From contig JACOZS010000023.1 of assembly GCA_016181215.1 (NCBI GenBank), forward strand, positions 1-6,685: 6,685 bases of DNA, given 5' to 3'. The position numbers and the translations under genes were made by a program. The DNA is from Candidatus Woesearchaeota archaeon. GTDB taxonomy: Archaea > Nanobdellota > Nanobdellia > SCGC-AAA011-G17 > JACOZS01. The notes beneath the pieces are model-generated. The model saw only the letters and a list, made by a program, of their open reading frames with translations. It searched no databases and was not told the DNA's origin. Positions 1 to 5,894 of this stretch are shown here, one piece after another. Each line of letters starts with the position of its first letter. Position 1 is the stretch's first letter.

Positions 1-1227
1 TACTTCCCCCTTCTAATACCAGAATCTTACTTTAAAAGAGAAGCAGAACACGCAAAGGGATTTGCTCCAGAACTTGCATGGGTAGACCAGGAGAAAAATG
101 AAGAGCGCTTGGCAATAAGGCCCACATCAGAAGCAATCATAACAGATTTTTTTTCAAAATGGATCCGTTCTTACCGAGACTTGCCTTTAAGACTTAATCA
201 GTGGTGCAATGTTTTAAGATGGGAAGTAAAGCAGACTAAACTATTGTTAAGAACAAGGGAGTTTCTATGGCAGGAAGGCCATTGCGCTTATGCTACAGAA
301 CAGGAAGCTGAAAAAGAAGCCTTGCTTTTCCTTAATGAATACAAAAAACTTGCAGAGGAACTTCTAGCCATCCCAGTTTTAATAGGAGAAAAAACAGAAA
401 AAGAAAAATTTGCAGGCGCTAAAAAATCTTTCACGTGCGAAGCATTTATGCCTGATGGCAAAACCTTACAGATGGCCACCTCTCATAATCTAGGTGATAA
501 CTTCGGAAAAACATTCAACGTTTGTTACATAGGAGAAGACAAGCAGAAACACTATGCATTCCAGAATTCATGGGGCTGCTCAACTCGTTTGATTGGATCC
601 ATAGTCATGGCTCATGGAGACGATAAAGGTTTAGTTTTGCCGCCAAATCTTGCACCAACCCAAGTTGTAATAGTACCTATTCTATTTGATGACTCTAAAG
701 CAAAAGTTCTGAAAAAAGCAGACGAGATAAAAAAGCAACTTTCAGATTTTACAGTAGATATTGACTCTAGAGAACATTACTCCGCTGGCTGGAAATTCAA
801 TGAGCACGAAATGAATGGCGTTCCAATTAGGCTTGAAATAGGACCAAAAGATGTTTCCAACGATCAGGTGGTTCTTGTAAGACGAGATACTCTCAAAAAG
901 GAAATTATAAAAACAAAAGACTTAAAGAAAAAAATATCTTTAGTTCTGGAAGATATACAAAAAAATCTTTTCTCTAAAGCTAAAAAACACCTTGATTCAA
1001 GCATTGTAAAAGTAAAATCCTGGAAAGAGTTTATATCAGCAATAAAAGACAGGAAGCTTGTTTTGGCTCCGTTTTGTGGAAGTCCGGATTGTGAAGACAA
1101 TATAAAATCTAAAACTGAAGGGGCTAACTCAAGATGTACTCCCTTTAATCAGAAACCAATAAAGGCAAAATGCGTGCAGTGCAATAAAGAAGCTAAAAAC
1201 GAAACATACTTTTCAAAGAGTTATTAA
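1..1227 (+). CDS. proS: Prolyl-tRNA synthetase, archaeal/eukaryotic type (5'-truncated by window edge)
   Basis: Class II aminoacyl-tRNA synthetase that activates proline with ATP and charges tRNA-Pro in the cytoplasm. The reading frame is open from base 1, so the true start lies to the left; the TTG at 109 is internal, because the codons before it read YFPLLIPES and APELAWVDQ, standard family sequence. Seen in order: the end of motif 1 (YFPLLIP), the TSE loop (RPTSEA), motif 2 (RWEVKQTK ... REFLWQEGH), motif 3 (GDDKGLVLPPNLAP), an anticodon-binding domain from about 640, and a C-terminal zinc-binding domain with Cys codons at 1075, 1090, 1171 and 1180 (CX4C ... CX2C). The protein ends in Ser-Tyr, as archaeal enzymes do. 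There is no bacterial editing insertion between motifs 2 and 3. 408 residues are visible of a usual 480 or so. The last 29 bp recur at 2501-2529. Confidence 0.97.
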   Translation, partial: YFPLLIPESYFKREAEHAKGFAPELAWVDQEKNEERLAIRPTSEAIITDFFSKWIRSYRDLPLRLNQWCNVLRWEVKQTKLLLRTREFLWQEGHCAYATEQEAEKEALLFLNEYKKLAEELLAIPVLIGEKTEKEKFAGAKKSFTCEAFMPDGKTLQMATSHNLGDNFGKTFNVCYIGEDKQKHYAFQNSWGCSTRLIGSIVMAHGDDKGLVLPPNLAPTQVVIVPILFDDSKAKVLKKADEIKKQLSDFTVDIDSREHYSAGWKFNEHEMNGVPIRLEIGPKDVSNDQVVLVRRDTLKKEIIKTKDLKKKISLVLEDIQKNLFSKAKKHLDSSIVKVKSWKEFISAIKDRKLVLAPFCGSPDCEDNIKSKTEGANSRCTPFNQKPIKAKCVQCNKEAKNETYFSKSY

Positions 1228-1228
1228 T
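1200..1228 (+). repeat. Left copy of 29-bp direct repeat (proS tail; putative attL)
   Basis: Identical to 2501-2529, from the C at 1200 through GAAACATACT to TTATTAAT at 1228. It covers the codons for the last eight residues of ProS plus its stop. The copies are offset by 1301 bp. Because this copy completes an intact proS, it looks like the left junction of a segment that entered the gene's 3' end and restored it. The identity is seen directly; the attachment-site role is inferred. Confidence 0.8.
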
Positions 1229-1230
1229 AT

Positions 1231-1242
1231 TACTTATAAGTA
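1231..1242. repeat. 12-bp perfect palindrome just inside the left junction
   Basis: TACTTATAAGTA is its own reverse complement. It begins two bases after the left 29-bp repeat and ends 16 bases before the TATA box of the 1288 gene. It could be an operator for that gene or a recombination accessory site. AT-rich palindromes of this size also arise by chance, so the role is open. Confidence 0.4.
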
Positions 1243-1251
1243 GTAACAAAT

Positions 1252-1266
1252 AGAAAGGTTTATAAA
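1252..1266 (+). promoter_or_regulatory. Archaeal promoter (BRE + TATA) for the 1288 gene
   Basis: A purine-rich BRE-like AGAAAGG (1252-1258) is followed by TTTATAAA (1259-1266). The box ends 22 nt before the ATG at 1288, so transcription should begin at or next to the start codon (leaderless mRNA). No Shine-Dalgarno site precedes the ATG, which agrees. Confidence 0.7.
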
Positions 1267-1287
1267 GTCTGAACTTCTATATTTCTT

Positions 1288-2118
1288 ATGCAAGAAAGCC
1301 ACTTTGAAAGACTTATAAGAGAAAATGAGGCTGATTTACAGAGAATCAGATCCACTTATTTTCCATTAATTAGTGAAGGCCTCATCACAGGGTATAACTT
1401 ACATCTCGCTCCGCCACCAAAAGTAGATAGTACTGCCCTTATTTACTCGCACTCTGATTTAAAACCAGATGACCAACATTTTCAAGAATTAAAGGATCTC
1501 TTTAGAAGAGCAGGTATACCTTTAGACAAAAGAATACTTATTAATAGCAGGTTGGTTGGAAGATCAAGCGTTTGTGAAAGAGAAGCTACTTACCTTACCA
1601 ATCCAGACTGGAAAACTTCAGATAGGTATAAGTACTTTGCCCGTAATGGGAGAGAATTAAGACCGGAGGAAACTAAAATTAGAGAAGATCCAGTAATCAA
1701 AGAGGGCCTAGAATACGATATATTCTTAAAAGTTACATCTGAAACTGAACTAAGAAAACTAATTGATTTATTTAAAACTAGAGCAAGCAAGTTTAAATTA
1801 GATAGATATGGTAAAATAATCATAGAAGAAGACCCATTGTCTAATGATCTAGCAATATTTGGGGCCTGGGAGATCCCCCTATTGACATATCTATCTTCAA
1901 ACAATAAAAAACCAAGAAATCTTCGAGATTTTATGGGAGTTAATCAAATTGAAGTATCGGATAAACTGGGGGCTTCGGAAGTCAATTTAAGCACACTAGT
2001 GAAGTCAAAAACTACTGAACTAAAAAGAAAGCTAGACAGAAGAGGGATAAAATTTAACATTTGTAAGAGATACGCCTTAAGAACCTTTGTGGATGATTAT
2101 ATTGATGCAATCAAATAG
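1288..2118 (+). CDS. Unrecognised 276-residue protein, possible C-terminal winged-helix domain
   Basis: I do not recognise this protein. It is soluble, rich in charged residues, and has no signal peptide or membrane segment. Residues 1-140 include a short proline run (HLAPPPK, near 39-45) and a region resembling an alpha/beta fold (STALIYSHSDL). Residues 190-270 loosely follow the layout of OmpR-type winged helices: a start like WEIPLLTYLSSN, a basic helix KSKTTELKRKLDRRG, then a strand ending CKRYALRTF. DNA binding is thus possible but only inferred. The start is set by the TATA box 22 nt upstream. It is the first gene of the segment bounded by the proS-tail repeats, so it could be that element's regulator or an unfamiliar mobilisation protein. 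Known recombinase signatures were looked for and not found. Confidence 0.85.
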   Translation: MQESHFERLIRENEADLQRIRSTYFPLISEGLITGYNLHLAPPPKVDSTALIYSHSDLKPDDQHFQELKDLFRRAGIPLDKRILINSRLVGRSSVCEREATYLTNPDWKTSDRYKYFARNGRELRPEETKIREDPVIKEGLEYDIFLKVTSETELRKLIDLFKTRASKFKLDRYGKIIIEEDPLSNDLAIFGAWEIPLLTYLSSNNKKPRNLRDFMGVNQIEVSDKLGASEVNLSTLVKSKTTELKRKLDRRGIKFNICKRYALRTFVDDYIDAIK

Positions 2119-2120
2119 AA

Positions 2121-2153
2121 AGTATTTTATATTAAACTTACTATTAAAATACT
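2121..2153. promoter_or_regulatory. Inverted repeat flanking the promoter of the 2154 gene (operator candidate)
   Basis: AGTATTTTA (2121-2129) and TAAAATACT (2145-2153) are exact reverse complements separated by 15 bp. The repeat spans the TATA box and ends on the base before the ATG at 2154. A repressor bound here would block the TATA box and transcription start. As RNA it could form a hairpin only in read-through transcripts, not in the leaderless message. Chance is possible given the AT content. Confidence 0.45.
2126..2133 (+). promoter_or_regulatory. TATA box for the 2154 gene
   Basis: TTTATATT, preceded by the purine stretch AGAAAG at 2117-2122 (BRE-like, overlapping the previous stop codon). 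It ends 21 nt before the ATG at 2154, matching the leaderless spacing of the neighbouring genes. The second gene of the inserted segment thus has its own promoter. Confidence 0.55.
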
Positions 2154-2459
2154 ATGACAAGCACTATAGAAAGAAAACAGGAATCAGTAAAAAATTCAAA
2201 AAAGCTTGATCTACCTGGGGATAGAAGATTTTTATTATCAGGCCAAGAAAACATCGAGTATGCAATAAAAAAATTAAGGGAGTATTCAGCTTCGCCCTTT
2301 GAGATGGTTATAGGATATACATTAGCACGTGGCTGGGGGGTAATAGAGATAGGCCATAGAATCCTGCCACAAGAAGAAGCAAAAAAGATAGGATTATCAC
2401 ATCCAGGATTCAAGTACAAGACACTAGCAGATCTCTTAAGAATAAACCAAGAGATATAG
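2154..2459 (+). CDS. Unrecognised small protein (101 residues)
   Basis: I cannot assign a family. The N-terminus (about 1-20) is polar and probably flexible. The rest looks like a compact mixed fold: LPGDRRFLLSGQENIEYAIK, then an amphipathic helix, then EMVIGYTLARGWGVIEIGH, then a helix with EEAKKIGL. There is no signal peptide, membrane span or cysteine. It lies 35 bp after the 1288 gene, on the same strand, within the segment bounded by the proS-tail repeats, and has its own TATA box inside an inverted repeat. The ATG is supported by that TATA spacing and the absence of a ribosome site. The opposite-strand open frame over the same bases (2144-2419) lacks a comparable promoter and is rejected. 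Confidence 0.75.
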   Translation: MTSTIERKQESVKNSKKLDLPGDRRFLLSGQENIEYAIKKLREYSASPFEMVIGYTLARGWGVIEIGHRILPQEEAKKIGLSHPGFKYKTLADLLRINQEI

Positions 2460-2478
2460 AGGGCAAATACGCATTATA

Positions 2479-2488
2479 GGATTAATCC
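2479..2488. repeat. 10-bp palindrome near the right junction
   Basis: GGATTAATCC is a perfect palindrome 12 bp before the right 29-bp repeat. It differs in sequence from the palindrome near the left junction, so the two are not terminal inverted repeats. It may be an accessory site or chance. Confidence 0.3.
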
Positions 2489-2500
2489 TTAACCTAAATC

Positions 2501-2529
2501 CGAAACATACTTTTCAAAGAGTTATTAAT
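2501..2529 (+). repeat. Right copy of 29-bp direct repeat (putative attR)
   Basis: Exact copy of 1200-1228. In the proS frame it still reads ETYFSKSY and then TAA, without any gene in front of it. The TAA at 2526-2528 overlaps the minus-strand stop (2525-2527) of the radical SAM gene, so this copy joins the original right flank. The 11 bp before each copy also match weakly (8 of 11, with shared CTAAA), which may be chance or a diverged attachment-site arm. Confidence 0.8.
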
Positions 2530-3457
2530 CGCTGATATCACCAACACTACCTTTCTTCTTGGTCATAGTTGATATGTATTCTAAAACTTTTGGTTTAAAC
2601 TCGTCCAAGGCATCTTTTACGTCTTGAACATAAGACATATTCGTCAAAGTCCCTTTAAATACGCGGCCTGCATTCTTTGCTTCTTCCTCTATGACTTTTG
2701 CAAATTCTAAAGATACTTCCCCGACTCTGTCAACCCATGTTCCGGCTACTATCTCTATCTGCGGAAATCGTATTCTGGTAGAAGCAATCCATTTTGCATA
2801 ATACTCGCTGCTTGGACCTTTGCTGTACCTTGTTCCACTGACCGGATTTAAAGCATAGAAATTAATCCTGCTTATCTTGTTGCTTTCTATCATGTTGAAT
2901 AATTCTTCCAAGTCATCAAAGGTTTCACCCAATCCGATTATAATCGTGATGGATTTCTCAAATCCCTTGGCATCGTTAAACATTTGCAAATAAGGTCCTA
3001 TAGGTTTTGATGGGCATACCACTTTATGCAGATCCCTGTTAACTGTTTCTATTGCTCCGGTAATTCCCTTGACATAAGGCCTTAATTCTTCCATCTGACC
3101 TCTTCCTAAAACTCCCACGTTTAACCACACTTTCTCTCCATAAACTTCAGAAACCCGTTTGCATATCTCTAAAAGTTCATTTGTATTATAAACCCCATAT
3201 CCGGCGCTCAAGAAATCTATCTTCCATCCGAGTTTTTTGCACAAGTATGCTTCTGCTAGTATGCTCTGTAACGATCTTTTTGCCATTTTAGGATCAGCTA
3301 TCTTGTGTTTTTGCGTGCTCATGAAGCAAAAATCGCAGTCTCCGACAGCACAGTACCAGGAAATAAAGATAGCCCTTTTGAATGCAGTCTCCATAGGAAA
3401 ATTCTTTTGATATACCTCTGAAGCCTGTTCTATCAGCATATTGAATTCTTCATCCAT
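2525..3457 (-). CDS. Radical SAM protein, biotin-synthase-related archaeal type
   Basis: A 310-residue cytoplasmic radical SAM enzyme that should cleave S-adenosylmethionine at a 4Fe-4S cluster; its substrate is unknown. The cluster motif is C36, C41, C44 in WYCAVGDCDFCFMSTQ, i.e. CX4CX2C instead of the usual CX3CX2C. Later motifs resemble BioB-like enzymes: FLSAGYG (about 82-88), IIIGLGETFDDLEEL (about 173-187, the glycine-rich SAM-contact region) and NPVSGTRY (about 205). The C-terminal region contains AGTWVDRVGEV. This resembles a group often labelled biotin synthase-related, but there is no biotin gene nearby and I do not claim that activity. The start is the ATG at 3457, 22 nt from the shared TATA box. 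Its stop lies in the right 29-bp repeat. Confidence 0.85.
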   Translation of the reverse strand: MDEEFNMLIEQASEVYQKNFPMETAFKRAIFISWYCAVGDCDFCFMSTQKHKIADPKMAKRSLQSILAEAYLCKKLGWKIDFLSAGYGVYNTNELLEICKRVSEVYGEKVWLNVGVLGRGQMEELRPYVKGITGAIETVNRDLHKVVCPSKPIGPYLQMFNDAKGFEKSITIIIGLGETFDDLEELFNMIESNKISRINFYALNPVSGTRYSKGPSSEYYAKWIASTRIRFPQIEIVAGTWVDRVGEVSLEFAKVIEEEAKNAGRVFKGTLTNMSYVQDVKDALDEFKPKVLEYISTMTKKKGSVGDISD

Positions 3458-3478
3458 GATTTTTTAAAAAGCCTAAAG

Positions 3479-3486
3479 TTTATAAA
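3479..3486. promoter_or_regulatory. Palindromic TATA box shared by two divergent genes
   Basis: TTTATAAA reads the same on both strands. Its edges lie exactly 22 nt from the ATG at 3508 (plus) and 22 nt from the ATG at 3457 (minus), the same distance as for the TATA boxes at 1259 and 5866. Flanks are also near-symmetric (TAAAG on the left, GTTTA on the right). No other TATA-like site is placed correctly for either gene. A single bidirectional, leaderless promoter is the inference. Confidence 0.65.
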
Positions 3487-3507
3487 GTTTAGCCATTATA
3501 TTCTATT

Positions 3508-3996
3508 ATGCGCATACTCGCTGAGAAAGAGGCCGAAACCTTCTTGGAAAAAGAGGGATTCCCCCTAGCAAGACGCAGTTTCTCAAAGACAAGCAAAGGA
3601 TGTATAGATATTGCTGCTAAAATAGGTTACCCAGTTGCTCTAAAAATAAGCTCTCATAAAATAATTCATAAATCAGACGTTCACGGCGTAAAATTAGATC
3701 TCAGAAATGAAAAAGAAGTAAAGCACGCATTTGAACAGATTTCAAAAATAAAAGGTTTTGAGCAGGCCATGGTCGAGGAGTTTAATCAGGGACATTTTCT
3801 TCTTTTTGGGATAAAAAAAGATCCTTCTTTCGGTCATGTTATAGCAGTTGGTTCTGGAGGCATTTACACAGAATTATTCAAGGACGTAAGTTTCAGGGTA
3901 GTTCCATTAGAAAGAAAAGATGCAGAAGAAATGATTAAAGAAATTAAAATTTATCCTGTTTTATTAGGAAAAAGAGGCGAAAAGCCAGCAGACTAG
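3508..3996 (+). CDS. ADP-forming acyl-CoA synthetase beta-type ATP-grasp protein, C-terminally truncated
   Basis: Matches the beta subunit of ADP-forming acetyl/acyl-CoA synthetases, which make ATP from acyl-CoA, ADP and phosphate. Seen: LKISSHKIIHKSDVHGVKLD (residues 45-64; its HKSD carries a conserved His), MVEEF...G, DPSFGHVIAVGSGGIYTEL (105-123), DVSFRVVPLERKDAEEMI, and LGKRGEKPAD at the end. Family members continue from this point (usual wording RGEKPADI...) for roughly 60-70 residues, including the ELDINP region of the ATP-grasp active site. Here TAG follows directly and the frame closes again at 4021. It is therefore probably inactive, a recently broken gene, or a repurposed fragment. 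No alpha (CoA-binding) partner is in the window. The start is fixed by the shared TATA box 22 nt upstream. Confidence 0.85.
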   Translation: MRILAEKEAETFLEKEGFPLARRSFSKTSKGCIDIAAKIGYPVALKISSHKIIHKSDVHGVKLDLRNEKEVKHAFEQISKIKGFEQAMVEEFNQGHFLLFGIKKDPSFGHVIAVGSGGIYTELFKDVSFRVVPLERKDAEEMIKEIKIYPVLLGKRGEKPAD

Positions 3997-4044
3997 GATG
4001 AGTTTGGAATAATTATAATCTAATAGTGGTATCAAATGGAAAGA

Positions 4045-4052
4045 TTTAAATA
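4045..4052 (+). promoter_or_regulatory. TATA box for the exported-protein operon at 4105-5806
   Basis: TTTAAATA preceded by GGAAAGA (BRE-like). With the 22-nt spacing used elsewhere, transcription would start near 4074, giving a leader of about 30 nt before the ATG at 4105. This is the only promoter in the window with a leadered gene. Confidence 0.55.
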
Positions 4053-4095
4053 CTTCCCGACCCAATTTAGAATACAGATTAGGGTTTAATCTTTT

Positions 4096-4102
4096 GGGGA
4101 TC
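4096..4102 (+). promoter_or_regulatory. Shine-Dalgarno-like site for the 4105 gene
   Basis: GGGGATC, one mismatch from GGTGATC, the archaeal anti-16S complement, and 2 nt from the ATG (the G-rich core is 5-8 nt away). It supports 4105 as start and agrees with a leadered message. Confidence 0.5.
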
Positions 4103-4104
4103 AA

Positions 4105-4497
4105 ATGAGCCTTAATTTATACAGATCATTAAAAAGTTATCTACTTGCAGCTGCAGCGTTAGTGTCCCTATCGGTAACCGGATGCGAAAATCCAACTGAA
4201 GAAGTTAGAGCTGATGGTACTGTAGTAAGAATGAGTAAGATATGCTATTTTCCAGGAAATGGAATACATGATTTAGTTGTAGCAGAAAAAAATAAAAAAG
4301 GACAATTTGAAGTTAAAGCATACTTAGATTATTCAATGATGACCGACAACTCTCCAGCAGATGGCCAAAAAGTTCCTGTAGGAACCTTAGATAAGGTTGA
4401 AGGTCTGTCTGTTTTAGGTGATGATCTTTACGTCGAACTTGCAGATGGAAAGGTTGCAAGATTCAGATTAACAGGAGATAAGTTCGTACCAAGATAA
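4105..4497 (+). CDS. Small putative lipoprotein of unknown function
   Basis: A 130-residue protein with a short basic N-terminus, a hydrophobic segment (about 12-24: SYLLAAAALVSLS) and then VTGC, a lipobox-like cleavage site with Cys 27. It should thus be exported and lipid-anchored to the outer face of the cell membrane. The mature part is about 100 residues with likely beta strands (GIHDLVVAEK, FEVKAYLDY, GDDLYVELADGKVARFRLTGD); the last two resemble a pair of beta-propeller-style blades, but a single unit this short cannot form a propeller alone. I do not recognise the family. It is 22 bp upstream of the 4520 gene on the same strand, so the two are probably one operon for surface proteins. 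Confidence 0.8.
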   Translation: MSLNLYRSLKSYLLAAAALVSLSVTGCENPTEEVRADGTVVRMSKICYFPGNGIHDLVVAEKNKKGQFEVKAYLDYSMMTDNSPADGQKVPVGTLDKVEGLSVLGDDLYVELADGKVARFRLTGDKFVPR

Positions 4498-4519
4498 ACA
4501 AAAATTAACAGAAGGCAAT

Positions 4520-5806
4520 ATGAAAAGAAATAATTTTTTACATCGCATTTTAATTTTGCTTACAATCATGTTAGTTGCATTTTTTGTCTTTCAATCAGTT
4601 TCTACTCCTGTAAAAGCAACAGACTCCCCAAATTCAAATCAGCAGGGGTTTAATCAAATCACTAATTTTGGCCGTTATGATTCAGTAGACGAATTTGTCC
4701 AGCTTAATACCATACAAGGAGATCCATTTTTTTATTTCTTAAAACCAGGAGATACCATCACGCTCCGTGCCCCGGCATCCCCAACACACATAGAATTTTT
4801 TATTAGGAACAGAGACCTATATTCTGCTTATAGTTTGTCAGTTAGTGCCAATGGAAAGACTTGGGAAGAACTAACTATTGCTCCGCCAAGAAATCACATA
4901 AGCGAGCAGGATCCGGATGGAGACCTAGAAGTTTATTGGTATGTTTCAAATGACGTCCAATTACAAGGATATTATTTGCTTAAGGCAGTGGCTCACGGCA
5001 AGAAAGACAGCACAACAATTACTCCAATATTGATAAATTACGGCCAGAATTATTTTGAGCCGCAAGAAATAGCAGATTCTTTTTGCGGATGTGAAAGCAT
5101 GGAAGTTTTACCGCAAGAAGGCCAGGTTGTTGATGCAAAAGGGGATCTGGCATTTGCTCCGCACGAAAGAGCACCAGTTCCTGGAGCAAAATCTTCTAGC
5201 AAGACGCTTGGACCATCTGTTGGAAAAGACATAAGAAAAGGCGCCGAGGGAGACGCAAGAGTAGGTTTCAATCAGCAGGTTTATGCAAATCTCCAGCAAG
5301 GAAGCGATTCTTCTGCTTGTCTTACAGAACAATTCATCAAATCCCACCTTATCGCGATAAAAAATAATGAACAAAGCATTAAAAAATATAAAGTTACCAT
5401 AGTTTATAAAAATGGACAAAGCGAAGTTGGATACATGACAGATGCTGAGATTGTAGGAAAGAAAGCAGAAAAAGGAGTAGCAGACGTAATTAAAAATGAT
5501 ATTGACAGCGATCGTTGGGCCCAAGATGGTTACAATTACCCGTTAGCAGAAGTAGTTGATAATGAAGGATATCTAACTTTTGTTAGGGGAGACACTTTTA
5601 TCTCCTGGGTGGATAGCGTAGACCTTAGTATAGGTGGCAGTTACATATCAGCAGAAAAGATTGCTAAATTTATGGCCAAAGTTAATGGAATAGGCAAAGA
5701 AGCCTCTAGTTGCAAATGCGAATGGGATGTTTATATTTCGGTTAATAGGGAAAACCCAAATGAACCGACAGGCGAGGCGCATATAGGTAATATTAAGTGT
5801 GGCTAG
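4520..5806 (+). CDS. Secreted protein with possible galactose-binding-like N-terminal region
   Basis: A 428-residue exported protein. A basic start (MKRNN) and a hydrophobic run at about 7-25 form a signal peptide, likely cut near VKA-TD (about 33), since no other membrane span follows. Residues 44-175 look like a beta-sandwich; SVSANGKTWEELTI (107-120) is the kind of segment seen in F5/8-type (discoidin) domains, so carbohydrate or surface binding is a guess. A low-complexity linker at about 200-245 follows. The C-terminal part (246-428) is unrecognised. Six cysteines (189, 191, 267, 398, 400, 427) include two CXC pairs, CGC and CKC, which suggests disulfides or metal binding outside the cell. 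A weak ribosome site GAAGG lies at 4511-4515. It shares the transcript of the lipoprotein gene. Confidence 0.8.
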   Translation: MKRNNFLHRILILLTIMLVAFFVFQSVSTPVKATDSPNSNQQGFNQITNFGRYDSVDEFVQLNTIQGDPFFYFLKPGDTITLRAPASPTHIEFFIRNRDLYSAYSLSVSANGKTWEELTIAPPRNHISEQDPDGDLEVYWYVSNDVQLQGYYLLKAVAHGKKDSTTITPILINYGQNYFEPQEIADSFCGCESMEVLPQEGQVVDAKGDLAFAPHERAPVPGAKSSSKTLGPSVGKDIRKGAEGDARVGFNQQVYANLQQGSDSSACLTEQFIKSHLIAIKNNEQSIKKYKVTIVYKNGQSEVGYMTDAEIVGKKAEKGVADVIKNDIDSDRWAQDGYNYPLAEVVDNEGYLTFVRGDTFISWVDSVDLSIGGSYISAEKIAKFMAKVNGIGKEASSCKCEWDVYISVNRENPNEPTGEAHIGNIKCG

Positions 5807-5865
5807 ATAGACAACTATTACTCGAGTTTGAAAAAAAATTCTAGACAAATAACAAAAACGAAAGA

Positions 5866-5873
5866 TTTATATA
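5866..5873 (+). promoter_or_regulatory. TATA box for the winged-helix/RelE operon
   Basis: TTTATATA, preceded by CGAAAGA (BRE-like). It ends 22 nt before the ATG at 5895, so the mRNA should be leaderless. It overlaps the perfect palindrome TTATATATAA (5867-5876), which could be an operator for autoregulation by the first gene product. Confidence 0.65.
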
Positions 5874-5894
5874 TAAGTTTATACATAGATTAGT

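Larger units (their letters stand above)
1200..2529. mobile_element. Putative 1.3-kb integrated element in the 3' end of proS
   Basis: A segment bounded by a perfect 29-bp direct repeat made of the proS 3' end, carrying two unrecognised genes in the proS orientation, each with its own promoter. A repeat this long, overlapping a gene end and restoring it, fits site-specific integration as used by tyrosine recombinases; transposase target duplications are normally only 2-14 bp. Neither protein shows the R...HxxR...Y pattern of tyrosine recombinases, a serine recombinase N-terminus, or DDE or HUH signatures. The element is therefore either non-autonomous, mobilised in trans, a decayed remnant, or uses an unknown enzyme. 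A plain segmental duplication of the proS tail followed by acquired DNA is the alternative. Confidence 0.65.

Noticed and set aside
109..111. TTG as start codon of proS
   Set aside because: The frame is open to base 1 and the codons before it encode conserved ProS sequence; the gene simply begins outside the window.
864..1100. Minus-strand open frames inside proS (also 288-479)
   Set aside because: Antisense shadows of a clearly conserved gene, with no promoter and low-complexity composition.
1590..1904. Minus-strand open frame inside the 1288 gene
   Set aside because: Antisense to a longer frame that has a well-placed promoter; no recognisable content.
2144..2419. Minus-strand 91-residue frame opposite the 2154 gene
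   Set aside because: No TATA box at the expected distance; the plus frame has one and more protein-like composition.
1200..2529. Classical insertion sequence at proS
   Set aside because: No transposase motif, no terminal inverted repeats shared by both ends, and 29 bp is too long for a typical target duplication.
5108..5524. Long minus-strand frame in the secreted-protein gene (also 5050-5271 and 5648-5848)
   Set aside because: Antisense shadows over a gene with a signal peptide and coherent protein sequence; the Cys/Phe/Ser-rich translation is typical of antisense reading.
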